From Ancylobacter novellus (GTDB lineage: Bacteria; Pseudomonadota; Alphaproteobacteria; Rhizobiales; Methylopilaceae), in assembly GCA_003241695.1 (NCBI GenBank), contig QFPN01000015.1, positions 1 through 35,475 on the forward strand: a stretch of 35,475 nt of DNA. Reading direction: 5' to 3'. Shown here piece by piece: positions 8,504 through 14,892 of this stretch. A program made the position numbers and the translations under genes. Position 1 is the stretch's first letter. The number at the start of each line of letters is the position of its first letter. The notes below the pieces were generated by a model. That model had not been told where the DNA came from and made no database searches. It saw only the letters and a list, made by a program, of their open reading frames with translations.

Positions 8504-9266
8504 GTCCCGCGCCGCCGAAGGCGTTCAGCGCGTAATGGATGACCGCGGATCGGTCGCCGAGGTTCCGCTTTTTCATGACGTTGCGGATGTGAACGCGCAC
8601 CGTCTGGTCGCTGACGCCGCTGTCCGCCGCGATGCGCTTGATCGACTGTCCTTGCCCGAGCGCCCGTAGAACCTCGAGTTCGCGGGCGGTCAGCTCCGGC
8701 CCATCCTGCGACGAGGGGAGCGCCGCCGGCGCTTCGACGGTCTCGACGGCCGAGCGTTCGAGAATCTTCCGTGGGAACGACACCTCGCCGGCGAAGATGC
8801 GCTCGAGCGCGCGCTCCACTTCCGGCGCGCCGGCCGATTTCGGGATGTAGCCGATGACGCCCTGTTCAAGCGAGCGCATCACATGCTCGGCGTCCTCGTG
8901 CACCGACACGACCACGACCGGCACGGTCGGGAACTCCTTGCGCAGGCGCCGAAGCCCGGCGAAGGACTCGAAACCCGGCATGACCAGGTCGATCAGCATG
9001 AGATCGACGTCCGGGTGCCGGGCGAGCGTGCGCGCGGCCTCCTCGAAGCTTTCGGCTTCGTGGATTTCGATGGTCTGCTCCAGCCGCTGCATCACCTGCT
9101 TCAGCGACTCCCGGACCATCCAGTGGTCGTCGGCGATCACGACCTTCATGCGTGAGACCGCGGGACTCTCCTCGCTTCGTTCGCCCGATGCGCCGTCGCG
9201 ACCGCGTTTCGCATTGGCGCTCAAGGCTCCGTCCCCGACAACAGCCGCCGAATCCATCGTGATCAT
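8496..9266 (-). CDS. NarL/LuxR-family response regulator
   Basis: The receiver begins MKVVIADDHWMVRESL with Asp54 (LIDLVMP, counted from that Met) as phospho-acceptor and a Lys in GYIPKSAG. A linker is followed by a LuxR-type helix-turn-helix (LTARELEVLRALGQGQSIKRIAADSGVSDQTVRVHIRNVMKK). The longest frame (256 residues) starts at ATG 9266; the domain itself starts at ATG 9149, which would give 217 residues. Neither start has a good SD at normal spacing, and the 39-residue extension is polar and looks disordered, so 9149 may be the true start. It is the first gene of the leftward regulator-kinase-sensor unit and divergent from the importer/dimethylformamidase operon, its likely target. Two CGAAACG motifs lie just upstream. 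Confidence 0.88.
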   Translation of the reverse strand: MITMDSAAVVGDGALSANAKRGRDGASGERSEESPAVSRMKVVIADDHWMVRESLKQVMQRLEQTIEIHEAESFEEAARTLARHPDVDLMLIDLVMPGFESFAGLRRLRKEFPTVPVVVVSVHEDAEHVMRSLEQGVIGYIPKSAGAPEVERALERIFAGEVSFPRKILERSAVETVEAPAALPSSQDGPELTARELEVLRALGQGQSIKRIAADSGVSDQTVRVHIRNVMKKRNLGDRSAVIHYALNAFGGAGRG

Positions 9267-9496
9267 ATCGAAACGATCTACTCGAAACGCACAAGCGTAT
9301 CAATCGTAGCCTGCGAAACCGTTTTGATAACTCAAGGCCCGGCCGAGCCTCAACCGGATCGCGGTATAAAAAAAATTTTCCTGCACCGCAACAATGCCAT
9401 TGACATGCCCCCATGGGGTCGACCACGATCTATCGCAATAGCTAGACGATTGGTTATATCGTTTCGCTCGGTCACTTAACTTCTGGGGGTTTCGTC
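9267..9496. promoter_or_regulatory. Divergent control region of the sensor unit and the importer/dimethylformamidase operon
   Basis: This 230-base gap is AT-richer than its surroundings. The heptamer CGAAACG occurs at 9269-9275 and 9283-9289 (14 bases apart, same orientation) and inverted (CGTTTCG) at 9460-9466, about 30 bases before the binding-protein ATG. A weaker copy (GCGAAACC) lies near 9313. These are candidate sites for the LuxR-type regulator. TTGACA at 9400-9405 resembles a -35 box but has no good -10 at 16-18 bases, which would suit an activated promoter. CCCCATGGGG (9409-9418) is a perfect palindrome. A G-rich SD (GGGGG at 9485-9489) precedes ATG 9497. None of this is proven. Confidence 0.45.
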
Positions 9497-10783
9497 ATGA
9501 CCGATCTCACGCGCCGCACCGTGGTGCAGGCGGCCGTCGCCGGCGGGGCCGCGGCCGCGCTCTCGGCTCCCTTCGTATCCCGAGCCTGGGCCGCCGAGCC
9601 GATCCTGCTCGGCGTGCCGACGTCGCAGACGGCCGCCGCCGGCGTCGCCGACGACCTCGACCACCTCAACGGCACCACGCTCGCGATGGAGGAGATCAAC
9701 GCGGCGGGCGGCATCAACGGCCGGCCGCTCAAGCTGTTCGTCACCGACGTCGACAAGCTCTCGCCGGAAAGCTGCCAGCAGGCGATCGCGGCCTGCGTCG
9801 ACGCCAAGGTGCATGCGATCTCGAACGCGTTCGTGTTCGTGCCGATCCCGGCGATGGACGCCTCGGCCAAGTACAAGTGCCCCTACCTCAACGGCAACAC
9901 CCAGCGGGCGGCCACCGAGGCCTTCAAGAAGAACCCGGACAAGTACAGCCACGTCTTCCAGACCGACCCGTCGGAAGTGCACTACGGCTACACCTATCCG
10001 ATCTGGCTGAAGGCGATGGAGGCCTCCGGCAGCTGGAAGCCGAAGAACCGCAAGGTCCACATCGTCCAGGAGCAAGTCGCCTACTGCCAGACGATCTCCC
10101 GCGCCGCGCAGGAGGCGATCAAGAAGACCGATTTCGAAGTCGCGAAGATCACCGACATCCAGTTCCCGGTGCAGGACTGGGGGCCGGTGATCCAGGAGCT
10201 CAAGGAGGTCGACGCCGGCGCGATCATGATCGACCACTGGGTCGCCGCCGAATACGCCGCGTTCTGCAAGCAGTTCCAGGCCGACCCGGTTAAGGACTCC
10301 CTCGTCTATCTCCAGTACGGCCCCTCGCAGCCCGAGTTCCTGACGCTCGCGGGCGAGGCCGCCAACGGCTTCTGCTGGTCGACCGTGCTCGGCGTCTACG
10401 CCGACGAGAAGGGCAACGCCTTCCGCGCCAAGTACAAGAAGCGGTTCCCGGGCATCATGGGTCTCGTCTACACCGGCAACGGCTACGACATCGCCTATTA
10501 TCTCAAGGCCGCCTGGGAGGCGGTCGGAGATCCTTCGAAGTTCAAGGAGGTCTGCGACTGGATCCGCACGAATCCCTACCGGGGCGTCTGCGGCTACATG
10601 AACATGAACAACGAGTATCAGGAATCCGGCCACTTCCCCGACAACGGCTTCGCGGTGACCGCGACCGAACTCGAAAAGGGCATGAGCCAGCTCTACGTTC
10701 AGGTTCAGGACGTCGAGCACAAGATCATCTACCCCTACGAGATCAAGGAATCGGCGCTCAAGCCCGCCCCGTGGTGGAGCTGA
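9497..10783 (+). CDS. Tat-exported HAAT substrate-binding protein (amide/DMF candidate)
   Basis: 428 residues. The N-terminus carries a twin-arginine signal (LTRRTVVQAAVAGGAAAALS, with AWA before AEP). The mature protein has the type I periplasmic-binding fold of the HAAT family: GVPTSQTAAAG...LAMEEINAAGGINGRPLKLF at the start of lobe 1, then an alternating Rossmann-like pattern. It resembles short-chain amide and urea binding proteins (FmdD/UrtA) more than LivJ, judging by overall pattern and the TYPIWLKAMEASGSW and LVYLQYG segments. It is the first gene of a tight operon that also encodes both ATPases, both permeases and dimethylformamidase, so DMF or another small amide is the likely ligand (inference). 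The stop overlaps the next start as TGATG. Confidence 0.87.
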   Translation: MTDLTRRTVVQAAVAGGAAAALSAPFVSRAWAAEPILLGVPTSQTAAAGVADDLDHLNGTTLAMEEINAAGGINGRPLKLFVTDVDKLSPESCQQAIAACVDAKVHAISNAFVFVPIPAMDASAKYKCPYLNGNTQRAATEAFKKNPDKYSHVFQTDPSEVHYGYTYPIWLKAMEASGSWKPKNRKVHIVQEQVAYCQTISRAAQEAIKKTDFEVAKITDIQFPVQDWGPVIQELKEVDAGAIMIDHWVAAEYAAFCKQFQADPVKDSLVYLQYGPSQPEFLTLAGEAANGFCWSTVLGVYADEKGNAFRAKYKKRFPGIMGLVYTGNGYDIAYYLKAAWEAVGDPSKFKEVCDWIRTNPYRGVCGYMNMNNEYQESGHFPDNGFAVTATELEKGMSQLYVQVQDVEHKIIYPYEIKESALKPAPWWS

Positions 10784-11544
10784 TGGCGGCTTCCGCGGCG
10801 GCGCGCCCTTCGGACGCGCCGCTGTTCGCCTGCGAGGACATCAGGCTCGATCTCGGCGGCCGCTCGATCCTCCACGGCATCAGCCTGTCGGTGAAGCCGG
10901 GCGAGGTGCTCGGCGTCATCGGGCCGAACGGCGCCGGCAAGACGTCCCTGTTCGAGGTGCTTTCGGGCAGGATGCGTCCGAAGAGCGGGCGCGTGACCTT
11001 CAAGGGCGAAGACATCACCAGGCTGCCGCTCCATGCGCGGGCGCGGCTCGGGATCGGGCGCACCTACCAGACGCCGGTCGTGCCCGACGAGCTGACGGTC
11101 GGGCAGGCCTTCAAGGCCGCCCGTCAGGCCTATCGCCCCTACCTCACCCGCTTCGACGCCGAATACGGCGCCGAACTGGTTCATCTCCACGTCGACCACG
11201 ACGAGCCGACGGCCCGGCTCGAAACGATGAACCGGCGCAAGCTCCTGCTCGCCTGCCTGCTGATGCGCCGTCCGCCGATCCTGCTGATGGACGAGCCGGC
11301 GGCGGGCCTCATCAACTCCGAGGTCGACGAGATCGACCACCTCATCCGCATGCTCTCCAAGGAGATGAACGTGGCGATCGTGATCGTCGAGCACCGGATC
11401 GAGCTGCTCGAGACCATCGCCGACCGCGTGATGGTCATGGACGCGGGGTCGGTCATCGCTTCGGGCTCGCTCCAGGAGATCCTCGAGGATCCGAAGGTCC
11501 ACGCGGCCTATTTCGAGGGTCCCGGCGAAGGAGCGCACGCGTGA
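10783..11544 (+). CDS. livG: HAAT importer ATPase, LivG type, with atypical signature motif
   Basis: 253 residues from ATG 10783, which overlaps the binding-protein stop (TGATG); an upstream GTG at 10771 lies inside that gene. It has Walker A GPNGAGKT (47-54), Q-loop YQTP (95-98), Walker B ILLMDE (166-171) and H-loop His204 (VEHR). The LivG identity rests on the RTYQT Q-loop, the long insert before the signature and the MDEPAAGL ending of Walker B. The signature position is odd: where LSGGQ or LSYGQ is expected the protein reads LETMN (146-150), followed by a normal RRKLLLACLLMRRP helix. It therefore lacks the canonical signature serine and glycines. The companion LivF (next gene) has a perfect LSGGE, so the pair may have one canonical and one degenerate ATP site. 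Confidence 0.87.
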   Translation: MAASAAARPSDAPLFACEDIRLDLGGRSILHGISLSVKPGEVLGVIGPNGAGKTSLFEVLSGRMRPKSGRVTFKGEDITRLPLHARARLGIGRTYQTPVVPDELTVGQAFKAARQAYRPYLTRFDAEYGAELVHLHVDHDEPTARLETMNRRKLLLACLLMRRPPILLMDEPAAGLINSEVDEIDHLIRMLSKEMNVAIVIVEHRIELLETIADRVMVMDAGSVIASGSLQEILEDPKVHAAYFEGPGEGAHA

Positions 11545-12299
11545 GCGCGGCAGCGGCCGTTTCGGCGACGCCGGCGCCGGAGCGGCGCGAGATCCTGAAG
11601 GTCAAAGGGCTGTCGGCCGGCTACGGGCCGATGCGCGTCATTCACGACCTCGACCTCAACGTCTACGCCGGCGAGCGCGTCGGTCTCGTGGGCCTCAACG
11701 GCCACGGCAAGTCGACGCTGTTCTACGCCATCGCCGGCCTCACCGGCTGGCAGCGCGGCTCCATCAAGCTCAACGGATCCGAGGTCGGCCGCAACCGCAG
11801 CCAGGGGCCGGGGCGCTACACCCATCTCGTGGTGAGGCAGGGCCTCGCGCTGATCCCGCAGGGCGACGAGATCTTCCATGGCCTCACCGTCGAGGAGCAC
11901 CTCGACTCCGGAGCCTTCACGCCGAAGGCGTGGAAGGAGCGCAAGGAGCGCAAGGAAAAGGTCTACCGGATCTTTCCGCCGCTCGTGAAGCTGATGAAGA
12001 CCCCGGTCGGGCGCCTGTCGGGGGGCGAGCGCCGCATGGTCTCGATCGGCCGCGGCCTGATGGCCGAGGCGTCGCTGTTCCTCGTCGACGAGCCGTCGCT
12101 CGGCCTCGCGCCGAAGATCGGCAAGAGCGTCATGGAGGCGCTGTTCGACGTCGAGCTCGGCCAGTCGGCGATGATCATCGCCGAGCAGAACGTCGCGCTG
12201 CTCGAAGGCCGGGTCGACCGGATCATCGGCATGCATGTCGGCAAGCTCAAGGGCGAGGCCTCGGCGTCGCTGTCCTTCCAGACGCGCCGGGAGAACTGA
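11541..12299 (+). CDS. livF: HAAT importer ATPase, LivF type
   Basis: 252 residues from GTG 11541, which overlaps the LivG stop (GTGA); AAGGAG lies 9 bases before. Walker A is GLNGHGKST, the Q-loop is IPQGDEIFHGLTVEEHL (a LivF hallmark: PQG..IF..LTVEE), the signature is LSGGERRM, Walker B is LFLVDEPSLGLAP and the H-loop region is IIAEQNV. The QNV ending, with Gln after the Glu instead of His, is normal in LivF proteins. It pairs with the upstream LivG to drive the importer. Middle residues include a KERKERKEK charged helix, slightly longer than usual. Confidence 0.9.
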   Translation: MSAAAAVSATPAPERREILKVKGLSAGYGPMRVIHDLDLNVYAGERVGLVGLNGHGKSTLFYAIAGLTGWQRGSIKLNGSEVGRNRSQGPGRYTHLVVRQGLALIPQGDEIFHGLTVEEHLDSGAFTPKAWKERKERKEKVYRIFPPLVKLMKTPVGRLSGGERRMVSIGRGLMAEASLFLVDEPSLGLAPKIGKSVMEALFDVELGQSAMIIAEQNVALLEGRVDRIIGMHVGKLKGEASASLSFQTRREN

Positions 12300-12303
12300 A
12301 ACC

Positions 12304-13185
12304 ATGGATGTCGGCTTCATTCTGTCGAACGCGCTCGTGCTAGCCTGCATCTACGGCACGCTCGCGATCGGCCTCTCCATCACCTGGTCCAGCGTCGGTC
12401 TCATCAACCTCGCCTATGGGTTCATCTTCGCATTGTCGGGCTACGGCGCGTGGCTCGCGGCCCAATATGTCTCGACCAACGGCGTCGTGGTCCTGAGCGC
12501 CGGCGTGCTCACGGGCGCTCTCGGCGGCATGCTGGTCTGCGCGCTCGCCTTCATCCCGATCCACGACAAGCCGAACTTCACCGTCCGCGGCCTGATCGCG
12601 ACGCTCGCCATCAGCCTGATCGGCACGCAGGCGCTGCTCTACGTCTTCGGGCCGCGCGCCAAGAACCTCCCGGACATCTTCGGCTTCTGGAAGGTCAATC
12701 TCGGCGGCGTCGTCCTGACGTCCGACAAGATCGGCAACGTCGCCGTCTCGATCCTGGTCGTGACGGCGGTGCTGCTCTGGATGCGATCGAGCCGCCGCGG
12801 CCTCGAGATCCGCGCGATGATGATGAACCCGCACGCGGCCTCGATCGTCGGCATCGGCGTGCGCAGGACCGGCTTCTACGTGATGTCGATCACCGGCGGC
12901 CTCGCGGGACTGGCGGCCGTGCTGCTGTCGCAGACCTACTACATCTCGCCCTTCGGCGGCCTCACGCCGATGATCAAGGGCGTCAGCATCGCGCTCTGCG
13001 GCGGCCTCGGCAGCGTGCGCGGCGCGGTGATCGCGGCGATCGTTCTGGGACTGAACGAAGCGCTGACCGCGCGTCTCCTCGGCGGCCAGTACGTCCTGAT
13101 CACCCAGTTCCTCCTCATCATCGCGATCCTGCTCGTCCGTCCCCGCGGCATCGCAGGCATCCTCGACCGCGCGCGGGAAGCATGA
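12304..13185 (+). CDS. livH: HAAT importer permease, LivH type
   Basis: 293 residues from ATG 12304, 4 bases after LivF. It is strongly hydrophobic with about eight membrane segments. The first is ALVLACIYGTLAIGLSITWSSVGLINLAYGF, with the L-x-W-x-x-x-G-x-x-N-x-x-x-G pattern seen in LivH proteins, and the EAA-like cytoplasmic loop reads RGLEIRAMMMNPHAASIVGIGVRRTGFYVMSI. It ends with a short polar tail (RPRGIAGILDRAREA). It forms the inner-membrane channel together with the next gene product, whose ATG overlaps this stop (ATGA at 13182-13185). Confidence 0.9.
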   Translation: MDVGFILSNALVLACIYGTLAIGLSITWSSVGLINLAYGFIFALSGYGAWLAAQYVSTNGVVVLSAGVLTGALGGMLVCALAFIPIHDKPNFTVRGLIATLAISLIGTQALLYVFGPRAKNLPDIFGFWKVNLGGVVLTSDKIGNVAVSILVVTAVLLWMRSSRRGLEIRAMMMNPHAASIVGIGVRRTGFYVMSITGGLAGLAAVLLSQTYYISPFGGLTPMIKGVSIALCGGLGSVRGAVIAAIVLGLNEALTARLLGGQYVLITQFLLIIAILLVRPRGIAGILDRAREA

Positions 13186-14828
13186 GCATGACGGGCAACG
13201 TCTGGCGGAACCCGCTTCACGTCTGGGAAGTCGAGGGCGCGGAGAAGGAGATCCCCTCCGTTCCGCACAAGAGCCACCAGGACGTCTGGGACGAGACCCG
13301 GACGTCCAAGGCCAAGATGCTGCCGGTCGGCCGGCTGCGCTATTACTGGAAGTGGCCCGGCCATGGCGGGCTGACCTGGCAGCGCTTCCGCTACTGGCCG
13401 ACGCGCCGCCGCGTGCTCGACATCCGCAGCGTCTACAATCCCAAGACGATGCGTCTCGAGAAGACGATCGCGGACAAGCGTCCGATCTGGTGGACGCTCG
13501 GCCTGCTCGCCTTCATGCTCGCGCCCTTCGTCATGCCGGAGAGCTACCAGAACACGCTGCTCACCGCCGGCGCGACCTTCGCGATCTACGCCGCGATCAA
13601 TCTCTGCTGGATGCTGATCATCGGCACCGCGGGCATCTATTCGCTCGCGAGCTATGCGGTCGTCGGCGCCGCGGCCTTCGGGACGTCGTATCTCTCGATC
13701 CACATGGGGCTGCCGTGGTGGGCGCTGCCGCTGGTCGGCGCCGGCATAGGCCTCTTCGCCGGGCTCGTCATCGCGATCCCCGCGATCCGGCTCGACGGCT
13801 TCTACTATGCGCTGCTGACCATCGGCCTGAACGAGCTCTGCCGCGTCTACACGCTGCAATCGAAGCAGTTCGGCTCCTCGACCGGCGGGCTCTACGGCGC
13901 CGACACCTATATCCCGCAGGGCTGGGACCAGTACGACCAGTCGCTGCTCGCCTACTACGCCTGTTTCGTCGTGATGCTGGGCGGGCTCGCGCTCTACCGC
14001 TTCATCGACGGACGACGGCTCGGGCGCATCCTCAAGATGGCGCCGGAAAAGCGAGAGGCCTTCGCCGAGGCGACGGGCGTCGACTTTCGCCGCGCCCGCA
14101 TCTGGGTGTTCGTGATCTCCTCGATCGCGCTCGGCTTCATCGGCGGATTCTACTCGGCGCATTACCGCGGCGTGTCGTTCTCGATCTTCGGCTTCGACAC
14201 GGTGCTGCTCGGCCTCGCGATGCTCGTCATCGGCGGCATCGGCCGGGCGGAAGGCGCGGTCGTCGGCACCGCGATCGTGATCTTCCTCGACAAGGTGATG
14301 ATCTCGACCGGGCCGCTCCGGCTGATCTTCATCGGGCTGATCATGCTCGGCGTCGTGCTGTTCCTCAAAGGCGGACTGTTCGGGATCAAGGCCCAGTTCC
14401 GCGCCTGGCGCGACAAGAAGAAGAGCGAACGCCGGTCCATGCGGGCCGAGAAAGGAGGCGAGATGCTGCCTGAAGAAGCCACTGAGACCAAAAACAAGGA
14501 TCTCATCTACTGGCGCCGCTACGACAAGATGCAGCGCGACTTCCTGAAGACGGTGATCTCGCCTGAGCTGATCGAGGAGCACCGCAAAAAGCCGCTCGGC
14601 CAGCACAGCGAGCCGCTGGAGCGCCTGCTGCTCTATTTCCGCCGGGCGCCGCAGGTGGACAAATACGCGATCGTCGCCGTCGAGCCGTTCAAGGCCTACC
14701 GCATCGTCGCCCTGTCGGGCCAGCGCGGCGTCGCCCCCCGCATCGTCGAAGACAAGATCTACACGAGCCAGGAGGAAGCCTATCACGGCGTGTTCCTGCG
14801 CCGCGTTCAGGATCTTCTGGAGTCGTAA
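13182..14828 (+). CDS. LivM-type permease fused in frame to a dimethylformamidase small-subunit (DmfA1-like) domain
   Basis: 548 residues in one open frame. Residues 1-100 are a soluble, Trp/Arg-rich extension not usual for LivM. Residues about 101-400 are a LivM permease with about nine hydrophobic segments (for example WMLIIGTAGIYSLASYAVVGAAAF) and the loop LKMAPEKREAFAEATGVDFRRARIWVFVIS. A basic stretch (KKKSERRSMRAEK) follows, then at residue 428 a 121-residue domain starting MLPEEATETK and ending QEEAYHGVFLRRVQDLLES. This last part resembles DmfA1, the roughly 130-residue small subunit of N,N-dimethylformamidase, and the next gene is the large subunit. No stop codon separates permease and enzyme parts. 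The junction carries AAAGGAGG and an ATG, so free small subunit may also be made. ATG 13182 overlaps the LivH stop; ATG 13188 is an alternative. Confidence 0.87.
   Translation: MSMTGNVWRNPLHVWEVEGAEKEIPSVPHKSHQDVWDETRTSKAKMLPVGRLRYYWKWPGHGGLTWQRFRYWPTRRRVLDIRSVYNPKTMRLEKTIADKRPIWWTLGLLAFMLAPFVMPESYQNTLLTAGATFAIYAAINLCWMLIIGTAGIYSLASYAVVGAAAFGTSYLSIHMGLPWWALPLVGAGIGLFAGLVIAIPAIRLDGFYYALLTIGLNELCRVYTLQSKQFGSSTGGLYGADTYIPQGWDQYDQSLLAYYACFVVMLGGLALYRFIDGRRLGRILKMAPEKREAFAEATGVDFRRARIWVFVISSIALGFIGGFYSAHYRGVSFSIFGFDTVLLGLAMLVIGGIGRAEGAVVGTAIVIFLDKVMISTGPLRLIFIGLIMLGVVLFLKGGLFGIKAQFRAWRDKKKSERRSMRAEKGGEMLPEEATETKNKDLIYWRRYDKMQRDFLKTVISPELIEEHRKKPLGQHSEPLERLLLYFRRAPQVDKYAIVAVEPFKAYRIVALSGQRGVAPRIVEDKIYTSQEEAYHGVFLRRVQDLLES
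14451..14465 (+). promoter_or_regulatory. Internal Shine-Dalgarno and ATG at the LivM/DmfA1 junction
   Basis: AAAGGAGG (14451-14458) lies 4 bases before ATG 14463, inside and in frame with the permease gene. It is a near-perfect anti-16S match, though the spacing is a little short. It sits exactly where the permease tail ends and the DmfA1-like domain begins. This suggests that the small subunit was, or still is, translated on its own. Confidence 0.6.
14463..14828 (+). CDS. dmfA1: DmfA1-like small subunit of N,N-dimethylformamidase (possible internal start product)
   Basis: 121 residues if translation starts at ATG 14463. In known dimethylformamidases a small alpha-helical subunit of about 130 residues partners the large catalytic subunit. 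Similar features seen here are IYWRRYDKMQRD, ELIEEHRKKPLGQHSEPLERLLLYFRR, a central strand region (KYAIVAVEPFKAYRIVAL) and the ending YTSQEEAYHGVFLRRVQDL. The gene lies 64 bases before the large-subunit gene, the usual dmfA1-dmfA2 order. The same codons also form the C-terminal domain of the permease product, so this entry is an alternative or additional product, not a separate frame. The assignment rests on remembered family sequence, not an alignment. Confidence 0.6.
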   Translation: MLPEEATETKNKDLIYWRRYDKMQRDFLKTVISPELIEEHRKKPLGQHSEPLERLLLYFRRAPQVDKYAIVAVEPFKAYRIVALSGQRGVAPRIVEDKIYTSQEEAYHGVFLRRVQDLLES

Positions 14829-14892
14829 GGCTCCGCCTCGAATTGTGATCTTCGCGCCGGCGCGCGCCGCCGGCCGCCTTTCGGAGCATGAC

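Noticed and set aside
9400..9433. Classic sigma-70 promoter with TTGACA at 9400
   Set aside because: No acceptable -10 box is found at 16-18 bases. It is kept only as a possible activated promoter in the control-region entry.
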